Positions 15,937 through 25,389 of a stretch of 53,336 bases of DNA are shown one piece after another; positions within the stretch are counted from its first letter, which is position 1, and each line of letters starts with the position of its first letter. A program made the position numbers and the translations under genes. The notes below the pieces were generated by a model that did no database searches, was not told where the DNA came from, and saw only the letters and a program-made list of their open reading frames with translations. Source of the DNA: Candidatus Aquivivens invisus (GTDB lineage Bacteria; Omnitrophota; Gorgyraeia; Aquiviventales; Aquiviventaceae); the NCBI GenBank assembly GCA_001804415.1, contig MHGA01000004.1, forward strand, positions 1-53,336, given 5' to 3'.

Positions 15937-16484
15937 TGTTCGCCCCGGCTACTCTCCGCTTCATGCTGAGTGCTTGGTGCTTGCCCGCCCCGGCCAGTGC
16001 GCTCGGCGGGCCGGGGGTGCTTGGTGCTGGTCAGTTCTTCCAGCAGCTCTTGGACGGTCCGTTTCAACACGGGATGCACCAGATCCGGTGCCAACTGCGC
16101 CAACGGCTCCAGCACAAACCGCCGCTGGTGCAGCTGCGGATGGGGGATGGTCAACCGCTCCTCCTCGACGATGCGATCCTCATACAACAGGATATCCACA
16201 TCAATGATCCGAGGGCCCCATCGCTGCGATGAAGGCGCTCGGCCGAGCTGCTGCTCAAGTCGCTTCACGCATTCCAAGAGCTCCTGCGGCGGCAGCGTCG
16301 TCTCCACTTCAACCACCGTATTCAAATAGTCGCGTTGCGGAGGACCGAGTGGCGGGGTCTCGGCGATCGTCGCCATCTGGATGAGGCGCGCCGCCCCGGA
16401 CGCCGCAAGGATCTGAGTGGCCCGAGAGATGTTCTCGAGGCGGTCGCCTTCGTTTGTGCCGATGCCGAGGAAGACGCGAGCCAT
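15915..16484 (-). CDS. folK: 2-amino-4-hydroxy-6-hydroxymethyldihydropteridine pyrophosphokinase
   Basis: 189 aa. Transfers pyrophosphate from ATP to the pterin in folate synthesis. FLGIGTNEGDRLENI, the PLGPPQRDYLNTVVEVET segment and RWGPRIIDVDILLY (metal and pterin site) identify HPPK. I start at the ATG giving MARVFLGIG. HPPK normally ends near residue 155; the last ~35 residues (STKHPRPAERTGRGGQAPSTQ) are translated tandem repeat plus a GC-rich palindrome. Confidence 0.95.
   Translation of the reverse strand: MARVFLGIGTNEGDRLENISRATQILAASGAARLIQMATIAETPPLGPPQRDYLNTVVEVETTLPPQELLECVKRLEQQLGRAPSSQRWGPRIIDVDILLYEDRIVEEERLTIPHPQLHQRRFVLEPLAQLAPDLVHPVLKRTVQELLEELTSTKHPRPAERTGRGGQAPSTQHEAESSRGEQCGSSGG
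15964..16032. repeat. Tandem repeat with embedded palindrome in the folK tail
   Basis: GCTTGGTG-type units flank a palindrome with CCCCGGCC / GGCCGGGG arms (15988-15995, 16009-16016). The repeats continue on both sides as if the palindrome had been inserted into an existing tract. Confidence 0.75.
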
Positions 16485-16485
16485 G

Positions 16486-16514
16486 TCAGTGGCCAAGCGA
16501 CCGAGTGACCGAGT
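16486..16514. repeat. Short tandem-repeat tract (ACCGAGTG units)
   Basis: GTGGCCAAGCGACCGAGTG then another ACCGAGTG unit, filling the gap between dapL and folK. Single orientation. Confidence 0.7.
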
Positions 16515-16516
16515 GA

Positions 16517-17704
16517 CTATAGGATGTTGGCGATGCGGGAGACGGCTTCTTGAAGGCGGTCGGTCGGCACCGTCAGGCTGAAACGCACATAGCCCTCCCC
16601 ATGGGCGCCGAACCCAACGCCCGGGGTGATCACCACGTGGGCCTGCTCGAGGACCCGTGCGGCGAAGTCGATCGATGGGCCTCCGCCGGGCACCGTGGCC
16701 CACACGTAGAAGGCCGCCTTCGGCTTAGGGATTTCCCACCCGGATTTGGCGAGACCTTCAACCAGCACGTCACGCCGCTGTTGATAGGTCGCCACGGCCT
16801 CTCCGAGGGAGGCCTGATCGCCTCGCAGCGCTTCAATCGCAGCGAATTGGATCGGCTGGAAAATCCCGGAGTCAAGGTTGGACTTGAGTTCGCCCAGCGC
16901 CGCAACCACCTTGGCATGGCCGCAGACCCATCCGACTCGCCAGCCCGTCATCTGATACGTTTTGGAGAGACTGTGAAATTCCACACCCACCTCCTTGGCG
17001 CCGGGAACTTGCAGGAAGCTGATCGGCTTGACCCCATCGAAGGCAATCTCGGAATAGGCCGCGTCGTGCGCAATCACCACCTGGTACGCGTTGGCCAGCT
17101 CAATGGCTTCCTGGAAACAGGCCTCCGTTGCCAGGGCCGCCGTCGGGTTGTTGGGATAGTTGAGGAACAGAAGCTTCGCGCTTCGGGCCGCCTTCTGGTT
17201 GATGCTCCCGAAATCCGGCAGGAAACCGTTCTCTTCCAACAGCGGCATGGCGGACACGCTCGCCCCCGCCAAGGTCGTTCCGCTGCGATAGGGCGGATAA
17301 CACGGATCCGGCACGAGGACGACGTCCCCCGGATTGGCGAGGGCCAACGGCAGATGCGCGATGCCTTCCTTTGAGCCGAGGAGCGGCAGCACCTCGGTGG
17401 CCGGATCGAGGATCACGTTGAACCGCCGCTGATACCAGCCGGCGATTGCTTGCCGAAGCTGTGAGAGGCCTTCGGTAAAGCTGTAGCGGTGGTTGGCGGG
17501 GTCTTCCGCCGTCTCCTGCAACGTCTTGATGACCGCAGGCGGCGTGGGCAGATCCGGATCGCCGACGCCCAGATCGATCACGTCCACGCCTTGCTGGATG
17601 AGCCGCCGTTTGGCCTTGTCGATCTCCACAAACAGATACGGCGGCAATTGCTGCAGGCGCTGCGCTTTCTCAATGGCCCACGACGTGGTTGATGGGTTGG
17701 TCAT
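16517..17704 (-). CDS. dapL: LL-diaminopimelate aminotransferase
   Basis: 395 aa, PLP fold-type I aminotransferase. DLGVGDPDLPTPPAVI, HRYSFTEGLSQLRQAI, the PDPCYPPYRSGT segment, LNYPNNPTAALAT and the PLP-lysine motif HSLSKTYQMTGWRVGWV fit the DapL/aspartate-transaminase clade. In DapL the enzyme converts tetrahydrodipicolinate directly to LL-diaminopimelate with glutamate, bypassing the succinylase genes. The ATG overlaps the dapB stop (ATGA), and dapA, dapF and lysA are adjacent, which supports DapL over a general aminotransferase. dapD, dapC and dapE are not seen here. Confidence 0.9.
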   Translation of the reverse strand: MTNPSTTSWAIEKAQRLQQLPPYLFVEIDKAKRRLIQQGVDVIDLGVGDPDLPTPPAVIKTLQETAEDPANHRYSFTEGLSQLRQAIAGWYQRRFNVILDPATEVLPLLGSKEGIAHLPLALANPGDVVLVPDPCYPPYRSGTTLAGASVSAMPLLEENGFLPDFGSINQKAARSAKLLFLNYPNNPTAALATEACFQEAIELANAYQVVIAHDAAYSEIAFDGVKPISFLQVPGAKEVGVEFHSLSKTYQMTGWRVGWVCGHAKVVAALGELKSNLDSGIFQPIQFAAIEALRGDQASLGEAVATYQQRRDVLVEGLAKSGWEIPKPKAAFYVWATVPGGGPSIDFAARVLEQAHVVITPGVGFGAHGEGYVRFSLTVPTDRLQEAVSRIANIL

Positions 17705-18453
17705 TTCTTCAGGACATCACGCATGTCATACAACCCGGGCCGCTGAGTGACGACAAATTGCGCCGCCCGAAGCGCCCCCAGCGCAAACACATCGCGGCTC
17801 TGCGCGCGGTGCGTCAGCTCCAGGCGCTCCGAGGGCCCGGCGAAGATGACGGTGTGATCCCCGACGACATCGCCCGCTCGAATGGCATGCACCGGAATCG
17901 TCTCGGTCGGCTGCCGACGCCCTTCAGCCACGACCTCGGCCAGCCGTTTCGCCGTCCCGCTGGGCGAATCTAGCTTGGCTTTATGGTGGGCCTCCACCAC
18001 CTCCACGTCATACGCCCCCCCGAGCCGCTGCGAGGCGATCTGCGCGAGCTCAAAGAGCAGCGTGACCCCCACGCTCATGTTGGGACTGAGCACAATCGGC
18101 ACCGTCTTGGCCGCCTGGATGATCTCGGCTCGTTGAGCGTCCGTGAGCCCCGTCGTGCCGATCACGGCGGGTCTCTTCAGTTGGGCCGCGATGCGAACGT
18201 GCTCAACGGTGGGCTCAGGACGGGTGAATTCGATGAGGACGTCACCGGCCTGAATCGCCCCCTTGACATCATCGGTCACATGCGTGCCGGTTGGCTTGAC
18301 GCCAACCAGCTGTCCGACATCCTGTCCAATGGACGGGTGCCCCTTCGTCTCAATCGCCCCCGCGACGGCGAATATCGAGTCCTCCAGCGCCAACGACGCG
18401 ATTCGGATTCCCATCCGTCCACAACACCCTGAGATGACTAGTTTGATTGCCAT
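17701..18453 (-). CDS. dapB: 4-hydroxy-tetrahydrodipicolinate reductase
   Basis: 250 aa. NAD(P)H-dependent second step of the diaminopimelate/lysine branch. ISGCCGRMGIRIA is the dinucleotide motif, VLIEFTRPEPTVEH follows, and EAHHKAKLDSPSGTAKRLAE is the catalytic signature with the His pair and Lys. It starts right after an AAGTTCGA-type repeat tract and overlaps dapL by 4 bp. Confidence 0.96.
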   Translation of the reverse strand: MAIKLVISGCCGRMGIRIASLALEDSIFAVAGAIETKGHPSIGQDVGQLVGVKPTGTHVTDDVKGAIQAGDVLIEFTRPEPTVEHVRIAAQLKRPAVIGTTGLTDAQRAEIIQAAKTVPIVLSPNMSVGVTLLFELAQIASQRLGGAYDVEVVEAHHKAKLDSPSGTAKRLAEVVAEGRRQPTETIPVHAIRAGDVVGDHTVIFAGPSERLELTHRAQSRDVFALGALRAAQFVVTQRPGLYDMRDVLKK

Positions 18454-18465
18454 GTGCGGGGTATC

Positions 18466-18575
18466 GAGTTCGAAGTTCGAGGTTCGAAGTTCGAAGAGAC
18501 TACGACAAGGGAATTGTTTAGCATTTCACGTTGGTTGTTTTTTCTTCGAACGTTCCACTTCGAACTTTGAACTGT
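18466..18575. repeat. Tandem-repeat tract (GTTCGAA units) in two arms
   Basis: GTTCGAAG units at 18466-18496, a 45-nt unrelated middle, then TTCGAAC/TTCGAACTTTGAAC units at 18544-18575. The second arm is the C-terminal coding region of dapA. It fills the dapA-dapB gap. Confidence 0.85.
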
Positions 18576-19462
18576 TCTCGACGCAAGCCATAGGCTTCGA
18601 GGGCGGCTTGCAGGCGTTCGAGGTTCGGCCCTTCCATGGCGCACAGCGGCAAGCGCAGGTGCGGATCGATCATGCCAAGCCACCCCATCGCGGTTTTGAC
18701 CGGGATCGGGTTGGTCTCAATGAACAGCGCCTTCACCAGTGGGAGCAATTGCTCATGCCAGGTTCGCGCTTCGGCCATCTTGCCCTGCTCGAACGCCCCC
18801 ACCATCGCGGCCACGTCCTTCGGGACGATGTTCGCCGCCACGGAAATGACGCCGGCCCCCCCGATCGACAGCACCGGCAACGTCAAGGCATCATCCCCTG
18901 ACAAGAGCGTCAACCGGCGAGTGGTCAACTGCAGGATCCGGCTCATCTGCTCGAGGCTGCCGCTCGCTTCCTTGATGGCCACGATGGTCGGACAATCCGC
19001 CGCCAACTTGGCCACGGTTTCCGGCTCGACATTCACCGCGGTGCGCGCGGCGATGTTGTAGAGCACCAGCGGCAGATCTACGGCTTCAGCCACCGCCTTG
19101 AAGTGGAGATACAACCCCCGCTGGGTCGGCTTATTGTAATACGGCGAAATCAACAATGCCGCATCGGCTCCGGCGTCCTTGGCGTGTTTGGTTAATCGAA
19201 TCGCTTCTTTCGTGTTGTTCGACCCGGTGCCAGCGATCACCGGAATGCGCCCCCGGGCCGCCTGCACCACGGTCTCGATGACCCGATCGTGCTCCTCATG
19301 AGAGAGCGTGGCTGACTCGCCCGTGGTCCCGCACGGGACCAGCGCGCTGGTTCCCGACGTCACATGCCTGTCAACCAGCCGCGTCAGCCCGGCCTCATCC
19401 ACCCCCCCCTCGCGGAAGGGGGTGACCAGCGCCACCATCGACCCACGCCACCTCACCGTCAT
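18518..19462 (-). CDS. dapA: 4-hydroxy-tetrahydrodipicolinate synthase
   Basis: 314 aa. Condenses pyruvate with aspartate semialdehyde. SMVALVTPFREGGVDEAGL, the GTTGES motif, SPYYNKPTQRGLY and the Schiff-base lysine in TIVAIKEASG are all present. The usual length is ~290; the last ~20 residues (EQFKVRSGTFEEKTTNVKC) are translated repeat and replace or extend the native end. I start at MTVRWRGS, after the dapF stop; an upstream ATG would overlap dapF. Confidence 0.95.
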   Translation of the reverse strand: MTVRWRGSMVALVTPFREGGVDEAGLTRLVDRHVTSGTSALVPCGTTGESATLSHEEHDRVIETVVQAARGRIPVIAGTGSNNTKEAIRLTKHAKDAGADAALLISPYYNKPTQRGLYLHFKAVAEAVDLPLVLYNIAARTAVNVEPETVAKLAADCPTIVAIKEASGSLEQMSRILQLTTRRLTLLSGDDALTLPVLSIGGAGVISVAANIVPKDVAAMVGAFEQGKMAEARTWHEQLLPLVKALFIETNPIPVKTAMGWLGMIDPHLRLPLCAMEGPNLERLQAALEAYGLRREQFKVRSGTFEEKTTNVKC

Positions 19463-19473
19463 CGCCTCGCTCC

Positions 19474-20451
19474 CTATCTGAGGGGCCAAGAGAACGCTCC
19501 GTGACAGATCCAGCGGACCGGCCCTTCAAGAACCACATCGTTCACCACTCGCTGCGCGCCCTGCGTGACGAGCCTGAAGGAGAGGGAGAGTCGATCGCCC
19601 CCCCGGGTGATCACGTCGACCCGACGGCGCCGAGTCCCGCGTCCGTCCGAGACGCCATGATGCGTCAACGCGTGGATGACGGCTGCCGCCGCAACACCGG
19701 TCCCGCACGCGAGGGTTTCCCCTTCCACCCCTCGCTCATACGTGCGAATACGAAGGCGGTGGCTCGCGCGGCGATCCACTTCGACAAAATCCACATTCGT
19801 CCCGCGCGGCTGAAACAGGCGATGCGCGCGGAGCTGCCGTCCTAAGCCGTGCACGTCCACCGCACCCAGGTCGCTCACCCCCACCACCAGGTGCGGGACG
19901 CCGGTGTCAACGGAGGCGGCCGAGAGGGTGCGCCCTCCCACGGGGATCTCCAACCCCAAACGCACCTGGGTCGGCTCGGCCATCTGCAGGTGCACGCGCT
20001 CGCCCCCCCGGCCCGCCTGAAAGTCCTTGCGCCGGGGCGGGCGCACCCACCCCCTGACCATTCCGCCGGCGGTCTCCAGCACCACCGTGCTGTTTCGCCG
20101 ACGGGGCCGGGCCGCGAGGTAGCGGACCACACACCGCGCGCCGTTCCCGCACATCTGTGCCTCGGAACCGTCCGGGTTGAAGACGCGCATGCGGGCATCG
20201 CCGAGCCGAGACGGCTCCAACAGCAACAGGCCATCCGCACCGATGCCCTGCCGCCGATCGCACACGGCGCGCGCAATGGCCGGCCAGCGGCGCGTCAGCG
20301 ATGCGAAGCGCCCGGGGGACGATTCCACAATCAAGAAATCGTTGCCCGTCCCGACCATCTTCACGAAGGGAATCGCTGTTGATCGCCGATTGCTGATTGC
20401 TCCCGCCTGCCCCGTGGAGCGAGGGGCGGGCAGGGATTGCTGATTGCTCAT
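19474..20451 (-). CDS. dapF: Diaminopimelate epimerase
   Basis: 325 aa. Interconverts LL- and meso-diaminopimelate for peptidoglycan and lysine. The two catalytic cysteines are visible in MCGNGARCVVRYL and TLACGTGVAAAAV. FVKMVGTGNDFLIVE is the N-terminal strand of the fold. The ATG at 20451 overlaps the lysA TGA (ATGA). Residues 2-26 (SNQQSLPAPRSTGQAG, ISNRRST) come from a tandem repeat plus a CCTGCCC palindrome, so the enzyme proper starts near residue 27. Confidence 0.95.
   Translation of the reverse strand: MSNQQSLPAPRSTGQAGAISNRRSTAIPFVKMVGTGNDFLIVESSPGRFASLTRRWPAIARAVCDRRQGIGADGLLLLEPSRLGDARMRVFNPDGSEAQMCGNGARCVVRYLAARPRRRNSTVVLETAGGMVRGWVRPPRRKDFQAGRGGERVHLQMAEPTQVRLGLEIPVGGRTLSAASVDTGVPHLVVGVSDLGAVDVHGLGRQLRAHRLFQPRGTNVDFVEVDRRASHRLRIRTYERGVEGETLACGTGVAAAAVIHALTHHGVSDGRGTRRRRVDVITRGGDRLSLSFRLVTQGAQRVVNDVVLEGPVRWICHGAFSWPLR
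20385..20450. repeat. Repeat tract with CCTGCCC palindrome at the dapF start
   Basis: GATTGCTG units lie on both sides of a palindrome CCTGCCCCG...CGGGCAGG (20406-20434). The palindrome is near-identical in its arms to the one inside glgC (35531-35559). Confidence 0.8.
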
Positions 20452-21725
20452 GTCGTCAAGGCGGCTGGGGTGGTTTCGCCGCGGAGCAAGTCCGCGCGCG
20501 TTTCCCGCTTCCTGACGAGGAACCATCGTGAACCTTTCACGATGACCTCCGCGGGACGCGTGCGTCCGTTATAGTTCGAGGCCATGACAAACCCGTACGC
20601 CCCGGCCCCAAGGATCGCGAGCCGGTCGCCCTCTCCCAGCGTCGGTAAGCGGCGGTCCCTGGCCAGCACGTCCGCGCTTTCGCAAATCGGCCCCACCACA
20701 TCGTAGGCTTGTCGCTTGTCGCTTGTCGCTTGTCGCTTGTCACTGATGACCGGCACCACCTCATGATACGCGCCATACAGCGCCGGACGGATCAGATCGC
20801 TCATGCCGGCATCCACCACCAAAAAGCGCTTGCCGTGTGTCTCCTTTCGATACAGCACCTGGGTGATGAGCACGCCGGCATTCCCGGCAATGAACCGCCC
20901 CGGTTCCAGGATAAGCCTGGTCTTCAATGGCAGGAGGTGCGGCAGCACGGCTTCGGCGAATGCCTGAGCGGTTTGGGGGCGTTCAGCTTTATACACGATC
21001 CCCAACCCCCCGCCAAGATTGAGCCACTCAATCTGCATCCCCCGCCTGCGTATCCGCTCGATCAGGCGTCCGACGCGCCGGATGGCCTCGATGAACGGAG
21101 CCGCCTTGGTGATCTGCGACCCGATGTGCAGGTGGAAGCCCAGCAGCCGGGTTGAGGCCAATGCGCGCCACCGGCCGGCGATCAACGACTCCGCCTGGGC
21201 CAGCGGAATGCCGAATTTGCTCTCCGCCGTGCCCGTCGTGATATAGCGGTGGGTGTGCGCTTCGACGTCGGGATTCACGCGCAGCGCCACCGGCGCGATC
21301 CGCCCGAGTCGCCCCGCCTCCTCGTTGATCGCCTCAAGCTCAGCGATTGACTCCACGTTAAAACAGAAAATCTTTGCCCGCAGGGCTTCCCGGATTTCCT
21401 GCCGGCTTTTCCCAACGCTGGCATAGACGATCCGTCCGGGCGGACAGCCGGCCCGCAGCGCTTTGTAGAGTTCCCCGCCGGAGACGATATCCAATCCCGC
21501 GCCCCGTCCCACCAGGATCTTCAGGATCGCCAGGTTACCGTTGGCCTTGACCGAAAAACAGATCATGGGATGGAGCCGGCGGAACGCCCGCTGCAATTTT
21601 TGGAAGTGATCCACCAGCGTGTGATGGCTGTAGACGTAGACCGGGGTCGCCACCGCCTCGGCGATGCGATTGACCGCCACCCGCTCGCAATAGAGCTGCC
21701 CACGTCTCAGCTTAAAGTCATGCAT
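20448..21725 (-). CDS. lysA: Diaminopimelate decarboxylase
   Basis: 425 aa, PLP alanine-racemase-fold enzyme giving lysine from meso-diaminopimelate. The PLP lysine is in MICFSVKANGNLAIL; HLHIGSQI, NLGGGLGI, EPGRFIAGNAG and VGPICESADVLARDR are family motifs. An in-frame repeat (ISDKRQATSDKRQA) sits in the loop just before VVGPICES. I start at the ATG with AGGTGGG upstream. It heads the lysA-dapFAB-dapL run. Confidence 0.97.
   Translation of the reverse strand: MHDFKLRRGQLYCERVAVNRIAEAVATPVYVYSHHTLVDHFQKLQRAFRRLHPMICFSVKANGNLAILKILVGRGAGLDIVSGGELYKALRAGCPPGRIVYASVGKSRQEIREALRAKIFCFNVESIAELEAINEEAGRLGRIAPVALRVNPDVEAHTHRYITTGTAESKFGIPLAQAESLIAGRWRALASTRLLGFHLHIGSQITKAAPFIEAIRRVGRLIERIRRRGMQIEWLNLGGGLGIVYKAERPQTAQAFAEAVLPHLLPLKTRLILEPGRFIAGNAGVLITQVLYRKETHGKRFLVVDAGMSDLIRPALYGAYHEVVPVISDKRQATSDKRQAYDVVGPICESADVLARDRRLPTLGEGDRLAILGAGAYGFVMASNYNGRTRPAEVIVKGSRWFLVRKRETRADLLRGETTPAALTT
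20707..20743. repeat. In-frame ~8-bp tandem repeat inside lysA
   Basis: Four CTTGTCGC units and a final CTTGTCAC, single orientation, encoding SDKRQATSDKRQ on the minus strand. The length is a multiple of three within the enzyme, so the frame is kept. Confidence 0.9.
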
Positions 21726-21772
21726 CTTTCCCACCTGAAAACACAGGGTTTGTGCAATGCGTAATGTTCACA

Positions 21773-23164
21773 TTACACAAGCCTGTTGGATGTGAGTTGC
21801 CTTTTCCAGCGCGCGATCGCTTGGCGCACGAGGCGGGGGTTCGTGCTGCCCCAGCTTTGCTTGAGCTCGACGGAGCGGCGCGGATCAAGCCGGCGCCGCG
21901 CCGCCTCGTCGAACCGAGGAGAAAACCGGCGCAGCTCCGCCAGTGACAGCTCCCCCAACCGCTTCCCCTCTCGTTCGCAGGAGCGCACCAGGCGCCCCAC
22001 AATCTCGTGCGCCCGTTGAAACGCCACGCCTCGCGTCACCAGCTGCTCGGCGAGATCCGTTGCGCAGATGGCATCGTGGCTCAGCAGGCGGCGAATGCCT
22101 TCCCGCCGAAGGTGCACATGGCGCACCACGCAGTCCATCGCCTCGAGCGCATCCATCACGCCATCGGTGACCCGGAAGAACACGGCCTTATCCCACTGCA
22201 GGTCTCGATTATACGACAGCGGCAGGCCTTTGAGCATCGTTAACAGCTCCATCAGCCCTCCGAACGCCTGACCGGCCTGGCCGCGGATGAGCTCGAGGAC
22301 GTCCGGGTTCTTCTTCTGCGGCATCAGGCTCGAGCCGGTCGCCACCGCATCATCCAGCGTGATGATGCCGAATTCCTCCGTCGCCCACAGGATGAGATCC
22401 TCGGCCAGCCGGGACAGATGCGCCGCCGTCAACGCGCTGTCCGCCAACAATTCGACGACAAAGTCCCGATCCGACACCGCATCCATGCTGTTGTCCGCCA
22501 CGCGGGAGAACCCTAAGAGCTTGGCGACCTTGGACCTGTTAATCGGCAGCGACGTGCCGGCCAGCGCCACCGCGCCCAACGGCAGGGTGTCAAGCCGCCT
22601 CCGCGCGTCCTGAAGCCGCTCCTGATCGCGCTCCAGCATCTCCACATACGCCAGCAGATGATGAGCCAGCAAGACGGGCTGGGCTCGCTGGAGATGGGTA
22701 TAGCCTGGAATCACCACCTCATGAGCGCGATCAGCCAGCGCGACGAGCCCTCGTTGCGCCCGCGCCAGGCCCCGGGACAGGCGCGTCACGACATCACGCG
22801 CATACAGGCGCAGGTCCAGCGCCACCTGATCATTGCGGCTGCGCGCCGTCTGCAGCTTCTCCGCCACCGGTCCGACCCGTCGCCTCAGCATCGTGTGAAT
22901 CTGGGTATGGATATCCTCCGCGGCAGGGTCAGGATGGAATTGGCCGCGCTCGATTCGACGGAGGATCTGCTGCAACCCGCTCACGAGCCGACGGGCATCG
23001 CGCGTCGGAATGATGCGGCAGGCTCCCAGCATCTTCGCATGGGCGATGGAGCCGATCACGTCGTGCTTCGCCAAGCGATGATCCACCGCGATGCTGGAGG
23101 TGAACCGCTCCACCACCGGATCCGTCCGCTTCGTAAACCTCCCACCCCACAGCTTGCGTGCCAT
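21773..23164 (-). CDS. argH: Argininosuccinate lyase
   Basis: 463 aa. Last step of arginine synthesis, releasing fumarate. LWGGRFTK near the N-terminus, QTARSRNDQVALDLR, GYTHLQRAQPVLLAHH and the superfamily signature GSSLMPQKKNPDVLE are all present. I start at MARKLWGG; longer frames only add repeat-derived residues. Ten bases after the argG stop. Confidence 0.97.
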   Translation of the reverse strand: MARKLWGGRFTKRTDPVVERFTSSIAVDHRLAKHDVIGSIAHAKMLGACRIIPTRDARRLVSGLQQILRRIERGQFHPDPAAEDIHTQIHTMLRRRVGPVAEKLQTARSRNDQVALDLRLYARDVVTRLSRGLARAQRGLVALADRAHEVVIPGYTHLQRAQPVLLAHHLLAYVEMLERDQERLQDARRRLDTLPLGAVALAGTSLPINRSKVAKLLGFSRVADNSMDAVSDRDFVVELLADSALTAAHLSRLAEDLILWATEEFGIITLDDAVATGSSLMPQKKNPDVLELIRGQAGQAFGGLMELLTMLKGLPLSYNRDLQWDKAVFFRVTDGVMDALEAMDCVVRHVHLRREGIRRLLSHDAICATDLAEQLVTRGVAFQRAHEIVGRLVRSCEREGKRLGELSLAELRRFSPRFDEAARRRLDPRRSVELKQSWGSTNPRLVRQAIARWKRQLTSNRLV

Positions 23165-23174
23165 GCCTAGGACC

Positions 23175-24416
<1,242 letters not shown>

Positions 24417-24456
24417 GATTGTATTTTGGATTTTGGTCGAAAATCTAAAATTCGTG
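24417..24456. repeat. Short AT-rich repeat tract, inverted arms
   Basis: TATTTTGGATTTTGG followed by GAAAATCTAAAATTCG; the halves are near inverse complements. It fills most of the argF-argG gap. Confidence 0.6.
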
Positions 24457-24459
24457 CCA

Positions 24460-25389
24460 TCACCGTCCACCATCCTTTCCTAGTAGCGTTAGGAGGAGGG
24501 CTTGCTGGACGTGTAGGCGGTTCTCGGCCTGATCGAAGACAATCGACCGCGGTCCCTCCACGACCTCGTCCGTGATCTCCTCCCCTCGATGGGCCGGCAA
24601 ACAGTGCATGACGAGGCACCGGCGCTTCGCCACGCGCAGCAACGCCTCATCGACCTGAAACGCTCGAAACGCTCGACGACGAATCGCCTGCTCGCGCTCG
24701 TAGCCCATGCTCGTCCAGACGTCCGTATAGACCACATCAGCCCCAGCCGCAACCTCGCGGGGATCGTCGCTCCACATGAGCCGTGCGCCGGTGCGCCGGG
24801 CGCGCTTCACGGCCGCCTTCCAGATGGCCGTCTGGGGCCGATACCGAGCGGGTGTGGCGACTCGCAGCGTCACGCCGAGCAGGGTCGCACCCTCAGCCAG
24901 CGAGTGCAACACGTTGTTCCCATCCCCGATGTAGGCCAGCGTGATCCCGCGCAATCGCCCGCACCGCTCGGACATGGTGAAGAAATCAGCGAGAGCCTGG
25001 CACGGATGATGCAGATCCGACAAGCCGTTGATGACGGGGACGCAGGCGAAGTGGGCCAAGGCTTCCACGTCCTTGTGGCTAAAGGTCCGGGCGACGATCG
25101 CGTCGACGTAGCGGGCCAAGGTCCTGGCGACATCCTTGGTCGGCTCCCGTTTGCCGAGGTAGACGTCGTCCGGACCCAGATAGATGGCACTGCCTCCCAG
25201 CCGGCGGATCGCCACCTCAAACGACACGCGCGTGCGCACCGATGGCTTCTGGAACACCAGCGCCAATGTCTTCCCGGACAAGGCCGCGGCGCAGGCCCTC
25301 GGCGATCGCTTGCACCGAGCCGCCAACGCCAGCAGACGCCGCAGGTCGCCAGCCGTCAGTGAGGCCAACGTCAAAAAATCTTTTTTCAT
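24460..25389 (-). CDS. argF: Ornithine carbamoyltransferase
   Basis: 309 aa. Makes citrulline from ornithine and carbamoyl phosphate. The carbamoyl-phosphate loop KPSVRTRVSFE, the HPCQALADF motif and the ornithine-binding HCLPAHRGEEITDEV are clear. The ATG shares one base with the argD TGA. The start MKKDFLTLASL fits the family. Confidence 0.97.
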   Translation of the reverse strand: MKKDFLTLASLTAGDLRRLLALAARCKRSPRACAAALSGKTLALVFQKPSVRTRVSFEVAIRRLGGSAIYLGPDDVYLGKREPTKDVARTLARYVDAIVARTFSHKDVEALAHFACVPVINGLSDLHHPCQALADFFTMSERCGRLRGITLAYIGDGNNVLHSLAEGATLLGVTLRVATPARYRPQTAIWKAAVKRARRTGARLMWSDDPREVAAGADVVYTDVWTSMGYEREQAIRRRAFRAFQVDEALLRVAKRRCLVMHCLPAHRGEEITDEVVEGPRSIVFDQAENRLHVQQALLLTLLGKDGGR